This document shows, piece by piece, positions 9,033 to 18,945 of a stretch of DNA of 41,294 bases. Position 1 is the stretch's first letter. Each line of letters starts with the position of its first letter. Source of the DNA: Mycobacterium sp. E796 (GTDB lineage: Bacteria; Actinomycetota; Actinomycetes; Mycobacteriales; Mycobacteriaceae). The notes beneath the pieces were generated by a model, which saw only the letters and a program-made list of their open reading frames with translations, was not told where the DNA came from and ran no database searches. The position numbers and the translations under genes were made by a program. The DNA lies in NCBI RefSeq assembly GCF_001672815.1, contig NZ_LZKK01000306.1, positions 1 through 41,294 of the forward strand, in the 5' to 3' direction.

Positions 9033-10421
9033 ATGAGTTCTGGCAGCGGTGACCGGGAGGCGTTGTCGGCTGCCCTGGATCGCTGGGACGCCGACTTCGA
9101 AACGGTGGCCGCGTTTGACTGTGAGGCGTTGACGACCCGCGAGCACCTCGCGTTGCTCGAGCGTTTCGAGAGGATGCGCCGGCGCATCCCGTCTCTGGAG
9201 CATCCGATCATCAATTCCGTTGCCCGGCAGGCGACCGCCGAGGAGTTGGGCGGCAAGCTGTCGCATGCGATCGCCGAGGCCACGCTGATCACCCGCGCCG
9301 AGGCCTCGCGGCGCATCAGTGAGGCGGCCGAGCTGGGGCCGCGCCACGGCCTGACCGGGGAGCGGTTGGCGCCGGTGCTGCCCGCCACCGCCGCCGCCCA
9401 ACGCGAAGGCAGCCTGGGCACCGGACAGGTCGCGGTCATCCGCAAGTTCTGGCATCAGCTGCCCGGCTGGATCGACCAGGCCACCCGCGAACAAGCCGAA
9501 GCAAAGCTGGCCAGCGAGGGCACCCGGTTTCGTCCCGAACAACTGGGCGCGCTGGCCGACACGCTAGCCGACTGCCTCAACCCCGACGGCACCTACACCG
9601 ACGACGACCGCGCCCGCCGGCGCGGGCTGACGTTGGGTCCTCAAGGCCCCGATGGGATGTCAGAACTGCGCGGCTGCCTGACCCCGGAAGCCCGCGCGAC
9701 GTGGGAAGCAGTGTTGGCCAAGCTGGCCGCCCCCGGCATGTGCAACCCGAGCGATGACACGCCGACGGTGGACGGAGCGCCTAGCCAAGACGCGATCGAC
9801 AAAGACGCCCGCTCGCCCGCACAGCGCAACCACGACGCCCTCAACGCCGCGCTACGTGCGCTGCTGTGCTCGGGCACGCTGGGCCAGCACAACGGGCTGC
9901 CCGCCTCGATCATCGCCACCACCACCCTGGCCGAACTCGAAGCCGCCGCCGGACGCGCCCTGACCGGCGGCGGCACCATCCTGCCGATGAGCGACGTCAT
10001 CCGTCTCGCCCGCCACGCCCGGCACTACCTGGCCATCTTCGACAACAACGGCAAAGCCCTGGCGCTGTATCACACCAAACGCCTGGCCTCCCCCGCGCAA
10101 CGAATCGTGTTGTACGGCAAGGACCGCGGCTGCACCGCCCCCGGGTGTACGGTGCCCGGCTATTACAGCGAAGTCCACCACGTCACCGACTATGCGCAAT
10201 GCCACACCACCGACGTCAACGACCTCACCTTCGCCTGTGGCTGCCAACACCGCATGCTCCACCCCGACGGCTGGACCACCCGCAAAAACACCAAGGGTGA
10301 AACCGAATGGATCCCCCCACCCCACCTCGACCGCGGCCAACCCCGCACCAACACCTACTGGCACCCCGAAAAACTCCTCCGCACCGGCGACGATGAAGAG
10401 GACGACGAAAGCCACGCCTAG
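9033..10421 (+). CDS. 13E12-repeat family DUF222 / HNH endonuclease-domain protein
   Basis: A 462-residue member of the mycobacterial 13E12 (REP13E12) family. Residues of about 30-330 form the helical DUF222 region. Residues 365-412 form an HNH nuclease fold with CTAPGC at 367-372, the HH pair at 382-383, N396, the CGC cysteines at 402 and 404, and H406/H410. The C-terminus is acidic. These genes occur in many copies in mycobacterial genomes and behave like mobile or recombining elements. In M. tuberculosis some copies serve as the phage phiRv1 attachment site. The motif residues look intact, so the copy is probably functional, but its DNA target is unknown. Start ATG 9033. Confidence 0.92.
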   Translation: MSSGSGDREALSAALDRWDADFETVAAFDCEALTTREHLALLERFERMRRRIPSLEHPIINSVARQATAEELGGKLSHAIAEATLITRAEASRRISEAAELGPRHGLTGERLAPVLPATAAAQREGSLGTGQVAVIRKFWHQLPGWIDQATREQAEAKLASEGTRFRPEQLGALADTLADCLNPDGTYTDDDRARRRGLTLGPQGPDGMSELRGCLTPEARATWEAVLAKLAAPGMCNPSDDTPTVDGAPSQDAIDKDARSPAQRNHDALNAALRALLCSGTLGQHNGLPASIIATTTLAELEAAAGRALTGGGTILPMSDVIRLARHARHYLAIFDNNGKALALYHTKRLASPAQRIVLYGKDRGCTAPGCTVPGYYSEVHHVTDYAQCHTTDVNDLTFACGCQHRMLHPDGWTTRKNTKGETEWIPPPHLDRGQPRTNTYWHPEKLLRTGDDEEDDESHA

Positions 10422-10462
10422 CGTCCCGGCCGCGAGTAGCCTCACAGCCACCGATCGGGGGC

Positions 10463-10469
10463 AAGGAGG
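10463..10469 (+). promoter_or_regulatory. Strong ribosome-binding site of the PE-hydrolase
   Basis: AAGGAGG lies 6 bases before GTG 10476 and fixes that GTG as the start, giving the canonical PE N-terminus MSYILAAPEW. Confidence 0.75.
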
Positions 10470-10475
10470 CGCCAG

Positions 10476-11729
10476 GTGTCGTATATCCTCGCCGCGCCCG
10501 AATGGTTGTCGGCTGCTGCCGAGGATCTGGCCGGGATCGGGTCCGCGGTGGACGCGGCCAACGCGACCGCGGCGAACTCCACGACGTCGCTGTTGGCGGC
10601 CGGCGCCGACGAGGTGTCGACGAGCATCGCCGGGTTGTTCGGCGCACACGGCCTGGCGTTCCACGCGATCACCGCGCAAGCGGCGCAGCTGCACGAAAAG
10701 TTCGTCCTCACCCTGCAGGCCAACGCCGGCGCGTATCTGAGCACCGAGATCGCAACGGCCGAGTCGCTGTTGGGGACCCCGCTCGTCCAGGGGGCGGCGG
10801 CGGGTACGCGGATCACGGTCCCCGGCGCGGGACCGCTGTACTACCCGAACTTCATCAGCGAGCTGCCGTATCTAGGGCAGTTGCTCTATGCGGGCAGCGT
10901 CCCGGGCCCCATTTCCGTGTCGATCCTGCAGGGGTATGACCTGCTGAACCATGCCATCGGCGAGAATTGGTTCCCCGGCACCACTTCTCAGGTGGTCAAC
11001 TACCCGGCCAGCATCGGCCTCATCAGCGGGAGCCTGGCCGCTCCCGGAGTCAACGAGGCCCTCGCCATGGGGCAGCGGGCGCTCAACGACCAGATCTTCA
11101 ATGCCTTCGCAAACGGCAGCGGTGCACCGGTGCGCATCGCCGCGCTGTCGGAGGGAACGCTCGTCGTCAACCGCGAATTGGCCGCCCTGGCGGCCGACCC
11201 GACCGCTCCACCGCACAGTGCCCTGCAGTTCGCCCTGTTCAACGGCCCGGAAACCGGCCTGTTCCACGTCTACCTGCCGAACGGCGTGACCGTGCCCTTC
11301 GTCGACTACACGTCGCAGGGCCTGCCGAACACCCAGTACGACGTCAGCGTGGTGTTCGGCCAGTACGACTTTTTCGGCAACCCGCCCGACCGGCCCTGGA
11401 ACATCCCGGCGTGGATCAACGCGCTGGCCGGCGGGATGTACCACCACAACACCACATCGCTGGCTTCGATGTCGGACGCGGTGCAGCTGTCCAGCACGAC
11501 CACTTCCCTGGGCGGCACGATCACCACCTACATGATCCCGTCACTGACCCTACCAATGTTGTTGCCGCTTCAGCAGGTTGGCGTCCCGCAACCGATCGTC
11601 GACAATCTCAACTCGTTCCTGGAACCAATCGTCAACGACGGCTATTCGTCCCTGACACCGAACGCGGGGCCGTACTTCTCCCAAGGCGTGCTGCAAGGCT
11701 TGCCCCCGCTGCCGAACCTCTTCTGGTGA
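10476..11729 (+). CDS. PE family protein with PE-PPE alpha/beta-hydrolase domain
   Basis: A 417-residue protein. Residues 1-95 are a PE domain with two helices and the type VII secretion motif Y87-x3-E91. Residues of about 115-400 form the PE-PPE serine-hydrolase domain, related to cutinase-like esterases. The nucleophile is probably S225, in ALSEG rather than the usual GxSxG. An Asp near DRPWN (about 305) and a His in MYHHNTT (about 323-324) are candidates for the rest of the triad. The likely role is an exported or surface esterase or lipase acting on acyl esters. It stands alone, with no PPE partner next to it. The methyltransferase gene converges on it. Confidence 0.9.
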   Translation: MSYILAAPEWLSAAAEDLAGIGSAVDAANATAANSTTSLLAAGADEVSTSIAGLFGAHGLAFHAITAQAAQLHEKFVLTLQANAGAYLSTEIATAESLLGTPLVQGAAAGTRITVPGAGPLYYPNFISELPYLGQLLYAGSVPGPISVSILQGYDLLNHAIGENWFPGTTSQVVNYPASIGLISGSLAAPGVNEALAMGQRALNDQIFNAFANGSGAPVRIAALSEGTLVVNRELAALAADPTAPPHSALQFALFNGPETGLFHVYLPNGVTVPFVDYTSQGLPNTQYDVSVVFGQYDFFGNPPDRPWNIPAWINALAGGMYHHNTTSLASMSDAVQLSSTTTSLGGTITTYMIPSLTLPMLLPLQQVGVPQPIVDNLNSFLEPIVNDGYSSLTPNAGPYFSQGVLQGLPPLPNLFW

Positions 11730-11739
11730 CGCGAATGAA

Positions 11740-12483
11740 CTACGCGGCCAACGCCGCTCGAATGCACACGGTGACGTACGGCAGCGCCAGACCGTTCGAA
11801 TTTGCCAGCGCCGGATGGGTGGCCAGCAACTGGCGCACCTGGTCAAGCGTACGGGTGCGGACCTCGGTCGGCGAGGTGATGCAGTAGCTGCGCGACGCCA
11901 CCAGATCGATCAACGCTTGCGGCGTAAGGTAATTCGTCCACTCGACCTGATGACGCTCGGGCTCGGTGAACGACGCCGACAGCGACACGTCGAAGCGGCC
12001 CCGGTCACCGTCGGAGCCGATGATCTCGCCCAGCTCGCGCACCCAGCCCATCCGCTCGTCGCGGGTGTTCCACACCAGGCCGAGCCGCCCGCCCGGCCGC
12101 AGCACGCGGGCCACCTCGGGGATGGCCCGCTCGGGATCCACCCAGTGCCACGCCTGCGCGACGACCACGGCGTCAACGCTGTTGTCCTCCAACGGAATCT
12201 CTTCCGCGGTGCCCAGCAGGGCGCGGGTCTCCGGCAGCGAGGAGCGCAGCACCTCGAGCATGTCGGGAATCGGGTCGACGGCCACCACGTCCAGGCCGCG
12301 TTCCACGAGTCGGGTGGTCAGCTTGCCGGTGCCCGCGCCCAGATCCAGGACGTGGCGTGCGCCGCGCGGGATCAACCAGTCGATGGCCTCTGGTGGATAG
12401 GAGGGGCGGCCACGCTCGTAGGCGGCGGCCGCCGAGCCGAACGAGAGGGAGCGTTCCTCGCTGGAGCGGGTCACCTCGGACAT
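11740..12483 (-). CDS. Class I SAM-dependent methyltransferase (Rv3342-like), third gene of the met operon
   Basis: A 247-residue methyltransferase. Motif I is VLDLGAGTG at about 45-53, followed by an acidic VVAVDP strand and a post-motif region [20 protein letters not shown] typical of UbiE/Methyltransf_11 enzymes. Its ATG at 12481-12483 overlaps the end of metX by 13 bases, so it is translated with metX in the SAM-IV-controlled methionine operon. The longer open frame to 13098 lies antisense-frame to metX and is spurious. The substrate is unknown; its place in the operon ties SAM use to SAM supply. Confidence 0.88.
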   Translation of the reverse strand: MSEVTRSSEERSLSFGSAAAAYERGRPSYPPEAIDWLIPRGARHVLDLGAGTGKLTTRLVERGLDVVAVDPIPDMLEVLRSSLPETRALLGTAEEIPLEDNSVDAVVVAQAWHWVDPERAIPEVARVLRPGGRLGLVWNTRDERMGWVRELGEIIGSDGDRGRFDVSLSASFTEPERHQVEWTNYLTPQALIDLVASRSYCITSPTEVRTRTLDQVRQLLATHPALANSNGLALPYVTVCIRAALAA

Positions 12484-13592
12484 GCCGAGTCCGCCAAATC
12501 GAGCGTCTTGCGGATCAACTTGCCAACGGCCTCGGACTCCACCAGGAACCCGTCGTGCCCGCAGATGGAGTCGACGACGTGCAGCTCGGAGCAGCCGGGC
12601 AGCAGCTCGGCCAGCTCCTCCTGCAGCCGCAGCGGGTAGAGCCGGTCGGAGGTGATGCCCCCGACCACCACCGGCACCGGGCAGCCGCGCAGGGCGCGCT
12701 CGACGCCGCCGCGGCCGCGGCCGACGTCGTGACTGCTCAGCGCCTCGGTCAGGACGACGTAGCTGCCGGCGTCGAAGCGGGCCAACAGCTTGTCGCCCTG
12801 GTGCTCGAGGTAGCTCTGCACGGCGTAGCGGCTGTCCGCGCCGCCCTGCTTGTCGTTGGCGAAGCGGGTGTCCAGCTCGACCTCGCCGCGGTAGGTCAGG
12901 TGTGCGAAGCGGCGGGCAATTGTCAGCCCGGCGTCCGGCGACTGCCCTGTCTCGTAGTAGTCGCCGCCGTGCCAGTTCGGGTCGGCCTTGATGGCCGCGA
13001 CCTGCGTGGCCTGCGTGCCGATCTGGTCCGCGGTGGCACGAGCGCCGACCGCCAACAGCAGCCCGGCGCGCACCCGATCGGGGTGGCCGACTATCCACTC
13101 CAAAGCCCTTGCGCCGCCCATGGATCCGCCGACGACGGCGGCCACCCGGTCGATGCCCAGGGCGGCCAGCGCGGCGACGTCGGCCTCCACCTGGTCACGC
13201 ACCGAGATCAGCGGAAACCTTGAGCCCCAGGGCTTTCCGTCCCGGGCCAGCGAGCTGGGGCCGGTGGAGCCGCGGCAGCCGCCGAGCACGTTGGTGGCCA
13301 CCGCGCACCAGCGGTCGGTGTCGATCGGCGCTCCCGGCCCGGCCACGCCGTCCCACCAGCCGGGTGTGGGATGCCCGGGCCCGGCGGGCCCGGTGATGTG
13401 CGAATCGCCGGTGAGCGCGTGCAGCACCACCACCACGTTGTCGCGCGTCGGCGACAGCTCGCCCCAGCGCTGGACCGCGATGCAGACGTCGTCGATCACC
13501 GCACCGCTTTCGGTGGTCAGCGAGCCGATGTGGACGAGGCCGATCTCGCCTTCGGCGGGCAGCGTCTGTGTCGGGACGTCGGAGATCGTCAT
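12471..13592 (-). CDS. metX: Homoserine O-acetyltransferase MetX
   Basis: A 373-residue alpha/beta-hydrolase-fold enzyme that acetylates homoserine with acetyl-CoA, the committed step to methionine. Visible features are the nucleophile elbow GGSMGG with S157, the acid D316 in ITSDRLYP, and H346 in CGHDGF. The family motif [14 protein letters not shown] lies at 101-114. The length matches mycobacterial MetX. It begins 11 bases after metY ends and overlaps the methyltransferase, so the three genes form one operon. A GAGGGG ribosome site precedes the ATG at 13590-13592. Expression is expected to fall when SAM is high, through the leader riboswitch. Confidence 0.96.
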   Translation of the reverse strand: MTISDVPTQTLPAEGEIGLVHIGSLTTESGAVIDDVCIAVQRWGELSPTRDNVVVVLHALTGDSHITGPAGPGHPTPGWWDGVAGPGAPIDTDRWCAVATNVLGGCRGSTGPSSLARDGKPWGSRFPLISVRDQVEADVAALAALGIDRVAAVVGGSMGGARALEWIVGHPDRVRAGLLLAVGARATADQIGTQATQVAAIKADPNWHGGDYYETGQSPDAGLTIARRFAHLTYRGEVELDTRFANDKQGGADSRYAVQSYLEHQGDKLLARFDAGSYVVLTEALSSHDVGRGRGGVERALRGCPVPVVVGGITSDRLYPLRLQEELAELLPGCSELHVVDSICGHDGFLVESEAVGKLIRKTLDLADSACPR

Positions 13593-13603
13593 GTCGAAAC
13601 CCC

Positions 13604-14983
13604 TCAGAACGCCGCCACGGCCTGCGGGTCGGCGGCCCCGACACCGATCTTGCGGGCCGCGGCGAAGCCGAGCTCCAGGTCGGCCAGGATGTCGTCGATG
13701 CCCTCGATGCCGACGGCCAGTCGCACCAGGCCGGGGGTGACGCCGGTGGACAGCTGCTCCTCGGGGCTCAGCTGGGCGTGGGTGGTCGACGCCGGGTGGA
13801 TCACCAGCGAGCGCACGTCGCCGATGTTCGCGACGTGGCTGTGCAGCTGCAGCGCGTTCACGAACGCCTTGCCGGCCTCGATGCCGCCGGCCAGCTCGAA
13901 CGCCAGCACGGCCCCGGTTCCCTTGGGCGCCAGCTTCTTTCCCCGCTCGTACCAGGGCGAGCTGGGCAGGCCCGCGTAGTTGACGGACACGACGCCGTCG
14001 TGTGCCTCCAAGAACTCGGCGACCCGCTGCGCGTTGGCGACGTGCCGCTCGACGCGCAGGCTGAGCGTCTCCAGTCCCTGCGCCACCAGGAACGCGTTGA
14101 ACGGCGCGGCGGCTGACCCGAGGTCGCGCAGCAGCTGCACGCGGGCCTTGAGCGCGTAGGCCGGCGGCCCCAGCTCGGCGAACACCACGCCGTGATAGCT
14201 GGGGTCGGGCGTGGTGAATCCGGGGAAGCGGCCCTGCGTCCAGTCGAAGGTGCCGCCGTCGACGATCACGCCGGCGATCGCGGCGCCGTGCCCGCCCAGG
14301 TACTTGGTGGCCGAGTGCACCACGATGTCGGCGCCCTGGGTGAACGGCTGGATCAGGTAGGGCGTCGCGATGGTGTTGTCGACGATCAGCGGCACGCCGT
14401 TGGCGTGGGCGACCCCGGAAACCCCGGGGGTGTCGAGGATGTCGATCTGCGGGTTGGAGATGGTCTCACCGAAGAACGCCTTGGTGTTCGGGCGCACCGC
14501 GGCCTGCCACGAATCGAGGTCGTCGGGATCGTCGACGAAGCTGACCTCGATGCCGAGCTTCGGCAGCGAATAGTGGAACAGGTTGTAGGTGCCGCCGTAG
14601 AGCCGCGGGCTGGACACGATGTGATCTCCAGCACTCGCGAGGTTCAATATGGCGAATGTCTCAGCCGCCTGGCCGGAGGACAGGAACAGCGCGGCCACCC
14701 CGCCCTCGAGCGCGGCGATGCGTTGCTCGACGACGTCGGTGGTCGGGTTGCCGATCCGGGTGTAGATGTTGCCCGGAACCTCGAGCCCGAACAGCGCGGC
14801 GGCGTGCGTGGTGTCGTTGAAGACGTAGGACGTGGTCTGGTAGATCGGCAGGGCGCGGGCGTTGGTCGCGGGGTCGGGACTTTGGCCGGCGTGGACCTGC
14901 TTGGTCTCGAATGACCACGTTTCGTATGGCTGATGCGCGGTCGGATCTGTTTCGGGACTGGTTTCGTTGTTTTGGGAGCTCAC
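13604..14983 (-). CDS. metY: O-acetylhomoserine sulfhydrylase (MetY/MetC type)
   Basis: A 459-residue PLP enzyme of the Cys/Met-metabolism family that makes homocysteine from O-acetylhomoserine and sulfide. The PLP lysine is K227 in [11 protein letters not shown], and the cofactor-contact segments [11 protein letters not shown] and SSGQAAE are present. The start is GTG (bases 14981-14983), giving [10 protein letters not shown]. The ribosome site before it is weak, which fits regulation by RNA structure. It is the first gene of metY-metX-methyltransferase and follows a SAM-IV riboswitch. The M. tuberculosis counterpart is named metC (Rv3340). Confidence 0.95.
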   Translation of the reverse strand: MSSQNNETSPETDPTAHQPYETWSFETKQVHAGQSPDPATNARALPIYQTTSYVFNDTTHAAALFGLEVPGNIYTRIGNPTTDVVEQRIAALEGGVAALFLSSGQAAETFAILNLASAGDHIVSSPRLYGGTYNLFHYSLPKLGIEVSFVDDPDDLDSWQAAVRPNTKAFFGETISNPQIDILDTPGVSGVAHANGVPLIVDNTIATPYLIQPFTQGADIVVHSATKYLGGHGAAIAGVIVDGGTFDWTQGRFPGFTTPDPSYHGVVFAELGPPAYALKARVQLLRDLGSAAAPFNAFLVAQGLETLSLRVERHVANAQRVAEFLEAHDGVVSVNYAGLPSSPWYERGKKLAPKGTGAVLAFELAGGIEAGKAFVNALQLHSHVANIGDVRSLVIHPASTTHAQLSPEEQLSTGVTPGLVRLAVGIEGIDDILADLELGFAAARKIGVGAADPQAVAAF

Positions 14984-15123
14984 GTGCGGTGTGCTTTCTT
15001 CTCAGAAGGGCATGAATTCGGGTATCGGGAAGTGCGCGGTCGAATTACCGACGGCAGGCAAAGCCGCAGACAAAGCCATGCGAATGAGCTTGATGAATGC
15101 GCATCACGTTTCCCCTCTAGTCA

Positions 15124-15260
15124 GGGGTCCGGTATGGCGGACCCGCGCTTGCCGCGCAGCCTGTGGCTACTAGACCTGGTCTTTCACCCGGGGCACCCCA
15201 CCGCGGTTGGAGGGTTGCCGGCCAGCAAGCCGGGGCTTAGCGCTGGCGCTCATGACCGAT
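15124..15260 (-). ncRNA. SAM-IV riboswitch in the metY leader
   Basis: Read on the minus strand, the core begins GGTCATGAGCGCCAGCG, continues with AAGCCCCGGCTTGCTGG and CCGGCAACCCTCC, then GGTGGGGTGCCCCGGGTGA, and closes with GACC. This is the SAM-IV pattern of actinobacteria, with P1 formed by 15254-15257 pairing with 15178-15181. A P5-like hairpin follows at 15156-15170 (GTAGCC, ACA, GGCTGC). A further hairpin at 15125-15144 (GGGTCCG, CGGACCC) shares bases with an alternative stem, 15112-15115 with 15124-15127, and could be the expression platform. SAM-IV elements are known upstream of this gene in mycobacteria. High SAM is expected to shut down metY expression. Confidence 0.9.
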
Positions 15261-15287
15261 GTGAAGCCTATCTCATAGCGGCTCGCC

Positions 15288-15335
15288 GATGCCAACAGAG
15301 ATGCCAACACAGATGCCAACGCCGATGCCAACAGA
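15288..15335. repeat. Four 12-base tandem repeats upstream of the SAM-IV riboswitch
   Basis: Four head-to-tail units read GATGCCAACAGA, GATGCCAACACA, GATGCCAACGCC, GATGCCAACAGA on the plus strand. They lie between the 5' end of the riboswitch (metY side) and the icd2 start, where the metY promoter and perhaps part of the icd2 promoter must be. The core GATGCCAAC is invariant. The unit length does not shift a reading frame and no gene spans it. Confidence 0.85.
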
Positions 15336-15440
15336 CCGGCTCGCCTGCGGGTCGACACCTGTCCAAACACCCTTGATAACGTGGCAACCAGAACGCTGAG
15401 AACCCATCAATGTCTGACCAATGATGCCGGGAGATGGACC
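15336..15440 (+). other. Presumed icd2 leader and promoter region
   Basis: These 105 bases lie between the minisatellite and the icd2 GTG. An in-frame open stretch extends to 15381, but the conserved MonoIDH N-terminus begins only at 15441. This stretch is therefore read as leader rather than protein. I see no clear sigma-factor boxes. Confidence 0.4.
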
Positions 15441-17687
15441 GTGTGCGCCGAACAGCCGACCGTCATCTACACGCTGACCGACGAGGCGCCGCTGCTGGCG
15501 ACCTACGCGTTCCTGCCGATCGTGCGAGCCTTCGCCGAGCCGGCGGGCATCAAGATCAAGACCAGTGACATCTCCGTTGCCGCTCGGATCCTCGCCGAGT
15601 TCGGCGACTACCTGACCGAAGAGCAGCGGGTGCCCGACGACCTGGCGGAACTGGGCGAGCTGACGCAGCGGCCCGACACCAACATCATCAAGCTGCCGAA
15701 CGTCAGCGCCTCGGTGCCCCAGCTGATCGCCGCCGTCAAGGAGCTGCAGGGCAAGGGCTACCAGATCCCGGACTTTCCGCAGAGCCCGAAAACCGACGAG
15801 GACAAGGAAATTCGCGCCCGGTATGGCAAATGCCTGGGCAGCGCGGTGAACCCGGTTCTGCGGCAAGGCAACTCGGACCGGCGCGCGCCCAAGGCCGTCA
15901 AGGAGTACGCGCGCAGGCACCCCCACAGCATGGGGGAGTGGTCGCCCGCCTCGCGCACCCACGTCGCCACTATGCGGCACGGCGACTTCTACCACGGCGA
16001 GAAGTCGATGACGCTGGACCGCGCGCGCAACGTGAAGATGGTGCTGCGGACCAAGAGTGGGGAGACCCTCGAGCTCAAGCCGAAGGTCGAGCTGCGCGAC
16101 GGCGACGTCATCGATTCCATGTTCATGAGCAAGAAGGCCCTGGTCGAGTTCTACGAGGAACAGATGCAGGACGCCTACGAGACCGGCGTGATGTTCTCGC
16201 TGCATGTCAAGGCGACCATGATGAAGGTCTCCCACCCGATCGTCTTCGGCCACGCCGTGAAGGTCTATTACAAGGAGGCGTTCGCCAAGCACCAGGAGCT
16301 GTTCGACGAGCTGGGCGTCAACGTCAACAACGGGCTGGTCGACCTCTACGACAAGATCGAATCGCTGCCGGCGACGCAGCACGAGGAGATCATCCGCGAC
16401 CTGCACGCCTGCCACGAGCACCGCCCCGAGCTGGCGATGGTCGATTCGGCCAAGGGCATCACCAACTTTCATTCGCCCAGCGACGTGATCGTTGATGCGT
16501 CGATGCCGGCGATGATCCGCGCCGGCGGCAAGATGTGGGGCGCCGACGGGCGGCAGAAGGACACCAAGGCCGTCAACCCCGAGTCGACCTTCTCGCGCAT
16601 CTACCAGGAGATCATCAACTTCTGTAAAACCCACGGGCAGTTCGACCCGACGACGATGGGCACCGTCCCCAACGTCGGCCTGATGGCGCAGCAGGCCGAG
16701 GAATACGGCTCGCACGACAAGACATTCGAGATCCCCGAAGACGGCGTCGCCGACATCGTCGACCTCGACACCGGGGAGGTCCTGCTGACCCAGAACGTGG
16801 AAGAAGGCGATATCTGGCGGATGCCGATCGTCACCGACGAGGCGATCCGCGACTGGGTCAAGCTGGCGGTCACCCGGGCGCGGAACTCGGGCATGACGGT
16901 GGTGTTCTGGCTGGACACCGAACGGCCGCACGAGGTGGAGCTGCGCAACAAGGTCAAGAAGTACCTCAAGGAGCACGACACCGAGGGCCTGGAAATCCAG
17001 ATCATGCCGCAGGTGTGGGCCATGCGCTACACGATCGAGCGCGCGATACGCGGGCAGGACACCATCGCCGCGACCGGGAATATCTTGCGCGACTACCTAA
17101 CCGACCTGTTCCCGATCCTGGAGCTGGGCACCAGCGCCAAGATGCTGTCCATCGTGCCGCTGATGTCCGGCGGCGGAATGTACGAAACCGGGGCGGGCGG
17201 TTCGGCGCCGAAGCACGTCCACCAGCTGGTCGAGGAAAATCATCTGCGCTGGGATTCCCTCGGCGAGTTCCTCGCTCTGGGAGCGTGTTTCGAAGATATC
17301 GGCATCAAGACCGACAACCCGCGCGCCAAGCTGCTCGGCAAGACGCTGGACGCGGCGATCGGCAAGCTGCTGGAGAACAACAAGAGCCCGTCGCGCAAGA
17401 CCGGCGAACTCGACAACCGTGGCAGCCAGTTCTACCTGGCGCTGTACTGGGCCGGGGAACTCGCCGCGCAATCCGACGACGACGAGTTGCGCGAGCACTT
17501 CGCCGCGCTGGCCGAGGAGTTGAGCAAAAACGAGGACGCGATCGTCGCGGAACTCGCGCAGGCGCAGGGCGAGCCGGTCGACATCGGCGGCTACTATCGC
17601 CCGGACCCGGAGAAGACGACTGCAGTAATGCGGCCGAGCAAAACGTTCAACGAAGCGCTGGCAGCTTCGCAGTCCTCCCAGGGCTGA
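15441..17687 (+). CDS. icd2: Monomeric NADP-dependent isocitrate dehydrogenase (Icd2)
   Basis: A 748-residue monomeric-type enzyme that oxidises isocitrate to 2-oxoglutarate with NADP. Recognisable family segments are [19 protein letters not shown] at the N-terminus, [14 protein letters not shown], the [20 protein letters not shown] nucleotide region, and [17 protein letters not shown] near the C-terminus. The GTG at 15441 is chosen because the M. tuberculosis protein begins at the same place (AEQPT) and a GGGAGATGG ribosome site precedes it; a longer start at 15381 adds unrelated residues. It is followed 28 bases on by icd1, an unrelated enzyme with the same activity, so they are probably co-transcribed. 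Confidence 0.95.
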   Translation: MCAEQPTVIYTLTDEAPLLATYAFLPIVRAFAEPAGIKIKTSDISVAARILAEFGDYLTEEQRVPDDLAELGELTQRPDTNIIKLPNVSASVPQLIAAVKELQGKGYQIPDFPQSPKTDEDKEIRARYGKCLGSAVNPVLRQGNSDRRAPKAVKEYARRHPHSMGEWSPASRTHVATMRHGDFYHGEKSMTLDRARNVKMVLRTKSGETLELKPKVELRDGDVIDSMFMSKKALVEFYEEQMQDAYETGVMFSLHVKATMMKVSHPIVFGHAVKVYYKEAFAKHQELFDELGVNVNNGLVDLYDKIESLPATQHEEIIRDLHACHEHRPELAMVDSAKGITNFHSPSDVIVDASMPAMIRAGGKMWGADGRQKDTKAVNPESTFSRIYQEIINFCKTHGQFDPTTMGTVPNVGLMAQQAEEYGSHDKTFEIPEDGVADIVDLDTGEVLLTQNVEEGDIWRMPIVTDEAIRDWVKLAVTRARNSGMTVVFWLDTERPHEVELRNKVKKYLKEHDTEGLEIQIMPQVWAMRYTIERAIRGQDTIAATGNILRDYLTDLFPILELGTSAKMLSIVPLMSGGGMYETGAGGSAPKHVHQLVEENHLRWDSLGEFLALGACFEDIGIKTDNPRAKLLGKTLDAAIGKLLENNKSPSRKTGELDNRGSQFYLALYWAGELAAQSDDDELREHFAALAEELSKNEDAIVAELAQAQGEPVDIGGYYRPDPEKTTAVMRPSKTFNEALAASQSSQG

Positions 17688-17715
17688 GAGCCGCGAGAAG
17701 AAGGTCGAACTCGAT

Positions 17716-18945
17716 ATGTCTGACGAATCCAAGATCAAGGTCAAGGGCCCGGTGGTCGAGCTCGACGGCGACGAGATGACCCGCGTCATCTGGAAGCTCA
17801 TCAAGGACATGCTGATCCTGCCCCATCTCGACATCAACCTGGAGTACTACGACCTGGGCATGGAGCACCGCGACCGCACCGACGACCAGGTGACGATCGA
17901 CGCGGCCTATGCGATCAAGAAGCACGGCGTGGGCGTCAAGTGCGCGACCATCACGCCGGACGAGGCGCGGGTTCACGAGTTCAACCTGAAGAAAATGTGG
18001 CTCTCGCCCAACGGGACCATCCGGAACATCCTGGGCGGCACCATCTTCCGCGAGCCGATCGTGATCTCCAATGTGCCGCGGCTGGTTCCGGGCTGGACCA
18101 AGCCAATCGTCATCGGCCGGCACGCTTTTGGTGACCAGTACCGCGCGACGAACTTCAAGGTCGACAGGCCCGGCACCGTCACGCTGACGTTCACGCCGGC
18201 CGACGGCAGCGAGCCCATGGTGCACGAGGTGGTGTCCATCCCCGAGGACGGCGGCGTCGTGATGGGGATGTACAACTTCAAGGACTCCATCCGCGATTTC
18301 GCGCGCGCCTCGTTCGCCTACGGCCTGAACGCCAAGTGGCCGGTGTACCTGTCCACCAAGAACACCATCCTCAAGGCCTACGACGGCATGTTCAAAGACG
18401 AGTTCCAGCGCATCTACGACGAGGAATTCAAGGAGCAGTTCGAAGCCGAGGGCCTGACCTACGAGCACCGGCTCATCGACGACATGGTGGCGGCCTGCCT
18501 CAAGTGGGAGGGCGGCTACGTGTGGGCCTGCAAGAACTACGACGGCGACGTGCAGTCCGACACCGTCGCGCAGGGCTACGGCTCGCTGGGGCTGATGACG
18601 TCCGTGCTGATGACGGCCGACGGCAAGACCGTCGAGGCCGAGGCCGCGCACGGCACCGTCACCCGCCACTTCCGGCAGTATCAGGCCGGCAAGCCGACCT
18701 CCACCAACCCGATCGCCTCGATCTTCGCCTGGACGCGGGGCCTGCAGCACCGCGGCAAGCTGGACGACACCCCCGAGGTGATCGAGTTCGCCCAGAAGCT
18801 CGAAGAGGTCGTCATCGCCACCGTCGAGGGGGGCAAGATGACCAAGGATCTCGCCATCCTCATCGGCCCCGAGCAGGAGTACCAGAACAGCGAGGAGTTC
18901 CTGAACTCCATCGCCGAGAACCTGGAAAAGGCCCTAGCCGGCTGA
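17716..18945 (+). CDS. icd1: Dimeric NADP-dependent isocitrate dehydrogenase (Icd1)
   Basis: A 409-residue homodimeric IDH of the eukaryote-like beta-decarboxylating dehydrogenase family. It has the substrate segment around [31 protein letters not shown] in the middle, the metal-binding Asp residues near [18 protein letters not shown], and [13 protein letters not shown] in the cofactor site. Length and motifs match mycobacterial Icd1. The ATG follows GAAGAAGGTCG. Its last 12 bases overlap the convergent hydrolase gene. Having both IDH forms adjacent could give coordinated control of the 2-oxoglutarate branch point. Confidence 0.96.
   Translation: MSDESKIKVKGPVVELDGDEMTRVIWKLIKDMLILPHLDINLEYYDLGMEHRDRTDDQVTIDAAYAIKKHGVGVKCATITPDEARVHEFNLKKMWLSPNGTIRNILGGTIFREPIVISNVPRLVPGWTKPIVIGRHAFGDQYRATNFKVDRPGTVTLTFTPADGSEPMVHEVVSIPEDGGVVMGMYNFKDSIRDFARASFAYGLNAKWPVYLSTKNTILKAYDGMFKDEFQRIYDEEFKEQFEAEGLTYEHRLIDDMVAACLKWEGGYVWACKNYDGDVQSDTVAQGYGSLGLMTSVLMTADGKTVEAEAAHGTVTRHFRQYQAGKPTSTNPIASIFAWTRGLQHRGKLDDTPEVIEFAQKLEEVVIATVEGGKMTKDLAILIGPEQEYQNSEEFLNSIAENLEKALAG

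Noticed and set aside
9033..10421. Complete insertion sequence around the HNH gene
   Set aside because: No terminal inverted repeats, target-site duplication or transposase were seen.
15288..15335. Short CRISPR array
   Set aside because: Units are 12 bases, directly adjacent with no spacers, and no cas genes are near.
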